Of a stretch of 15,220 nt of DNA, positions 15,172-15,220 are shown piece after piece (positions within the stretch are counted from its first letter, which is position 1; every line of letters starts with the position of its first letter). The translations under genes were made by a program, and so were the position numbers. Where the stretch lies: positions 1-15,220 of the forward strand of contig CALEHV010000022.1 in assembly GCA_937876465.1 (NCBI GenBank), given 5' to 3'. The notes beneath the pieces are model-generated. The model had not been told where the DNA came from, did not search any database, and worked only from the letters and a program-made list of their open reading frames with translations. This stretch comes from an uncultured Bacillota bacterium. GTDB taxonomy: Bacteria; Bacillota_I; Bacilli_A; RFN20; CAG-826.

Positions 15172-15220
15172 ATTAACTATTAAGAATCAAGATAAAAATT
15201 CAAAATAATTAATTTCCATA

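Noticed and set aside
11142..15220. Insertion sequence or integrative element carrying the rightward operon
   Set aside because: No transposase, integrase, terminal inverted repeats or target duplication is visible within the window.
1..15220. CRISPR array, tRNA or rRNA
   Set aside because: No spaced repeats, cloverleaf or rRNA-like segment was found by reading both strands; the intergenic spaces are too short or too AT-rich.

Overview
The window covers a bacterial replication origin and its two divergent flanks. The left flank holds dnaA-dnaN-yaaA-recF-gyrB-gyrA, which is the conserved origin order of Bacillota (Firmicutes). AT-rich DNA, Bacilli-like protein sequences and strong GGAGG-type ribosome sites point to a low-GC Bacilli-type organism, perhaps one of the uncultured gut Bacilli or Erysipelotrichia-like lineages. 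TGA is used as a stop (end of the gene at 1438-2433) and tryptophans are TGG, so this is the standard code and not the Mycoplasma code.

Minus strand, right to left: dnaA (9680-11041), dnaN (8437-9546), a hairpin-U terminator (8371-8399), then a tightly packed unit of yaaA-recF-gyrB-gyrA, a divergent glycosyltransferase-like gene and serS. The genes in that unit overlap or are separated by at most 18 bases. The unit closes at an intrinsic terminator at 96-129. Its products initiate replication (DnaA), clamp the polymerase (DnaN), repair gaps (RecF), control supercoiling (GyrA/GyrB) and charge tRNA-Ser. Both gyrase subunits carry unusual residues at the fluoroquinolone-binding positions: GyrA Gln104 and Ser108, and GyrB Asn460.

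The origin is bipartite. One DnaA-box cluster lies upstream of dnaA (11170-11247, plus a box at 11402-11410). A second, abutting pair lies between dnaA and dnaN (9592-9609), next to a short AT-rich trinucleotide tract.

Plus strand, rightward from the origin (11580-15093): where many Bacillota have rpmH-rnpA-yidC, this genome has a three-gene accessory operon. First comes a lipoprotein of about 502 residues with an acidic Cys-containing N-terminal half, an internal strongly hydrophobic segment and a C-terminal domain that I read as polymorphic-toxin-like. Two tandem paralogous cytoplasmic proteins of 321 and 323 residues follow. The junctions are 2 bases long, lack Shine-Dalgarno sites and are identical over 34 bp. 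The best reading is a surface-anchored toxin with duplicated, mosaic immunity genes beside oriC. I do not recognise the paralog family, so this role is inferred from gene order and architecture. A strong promoter and a ribosome site without an obvious start codon lie at the right edge.
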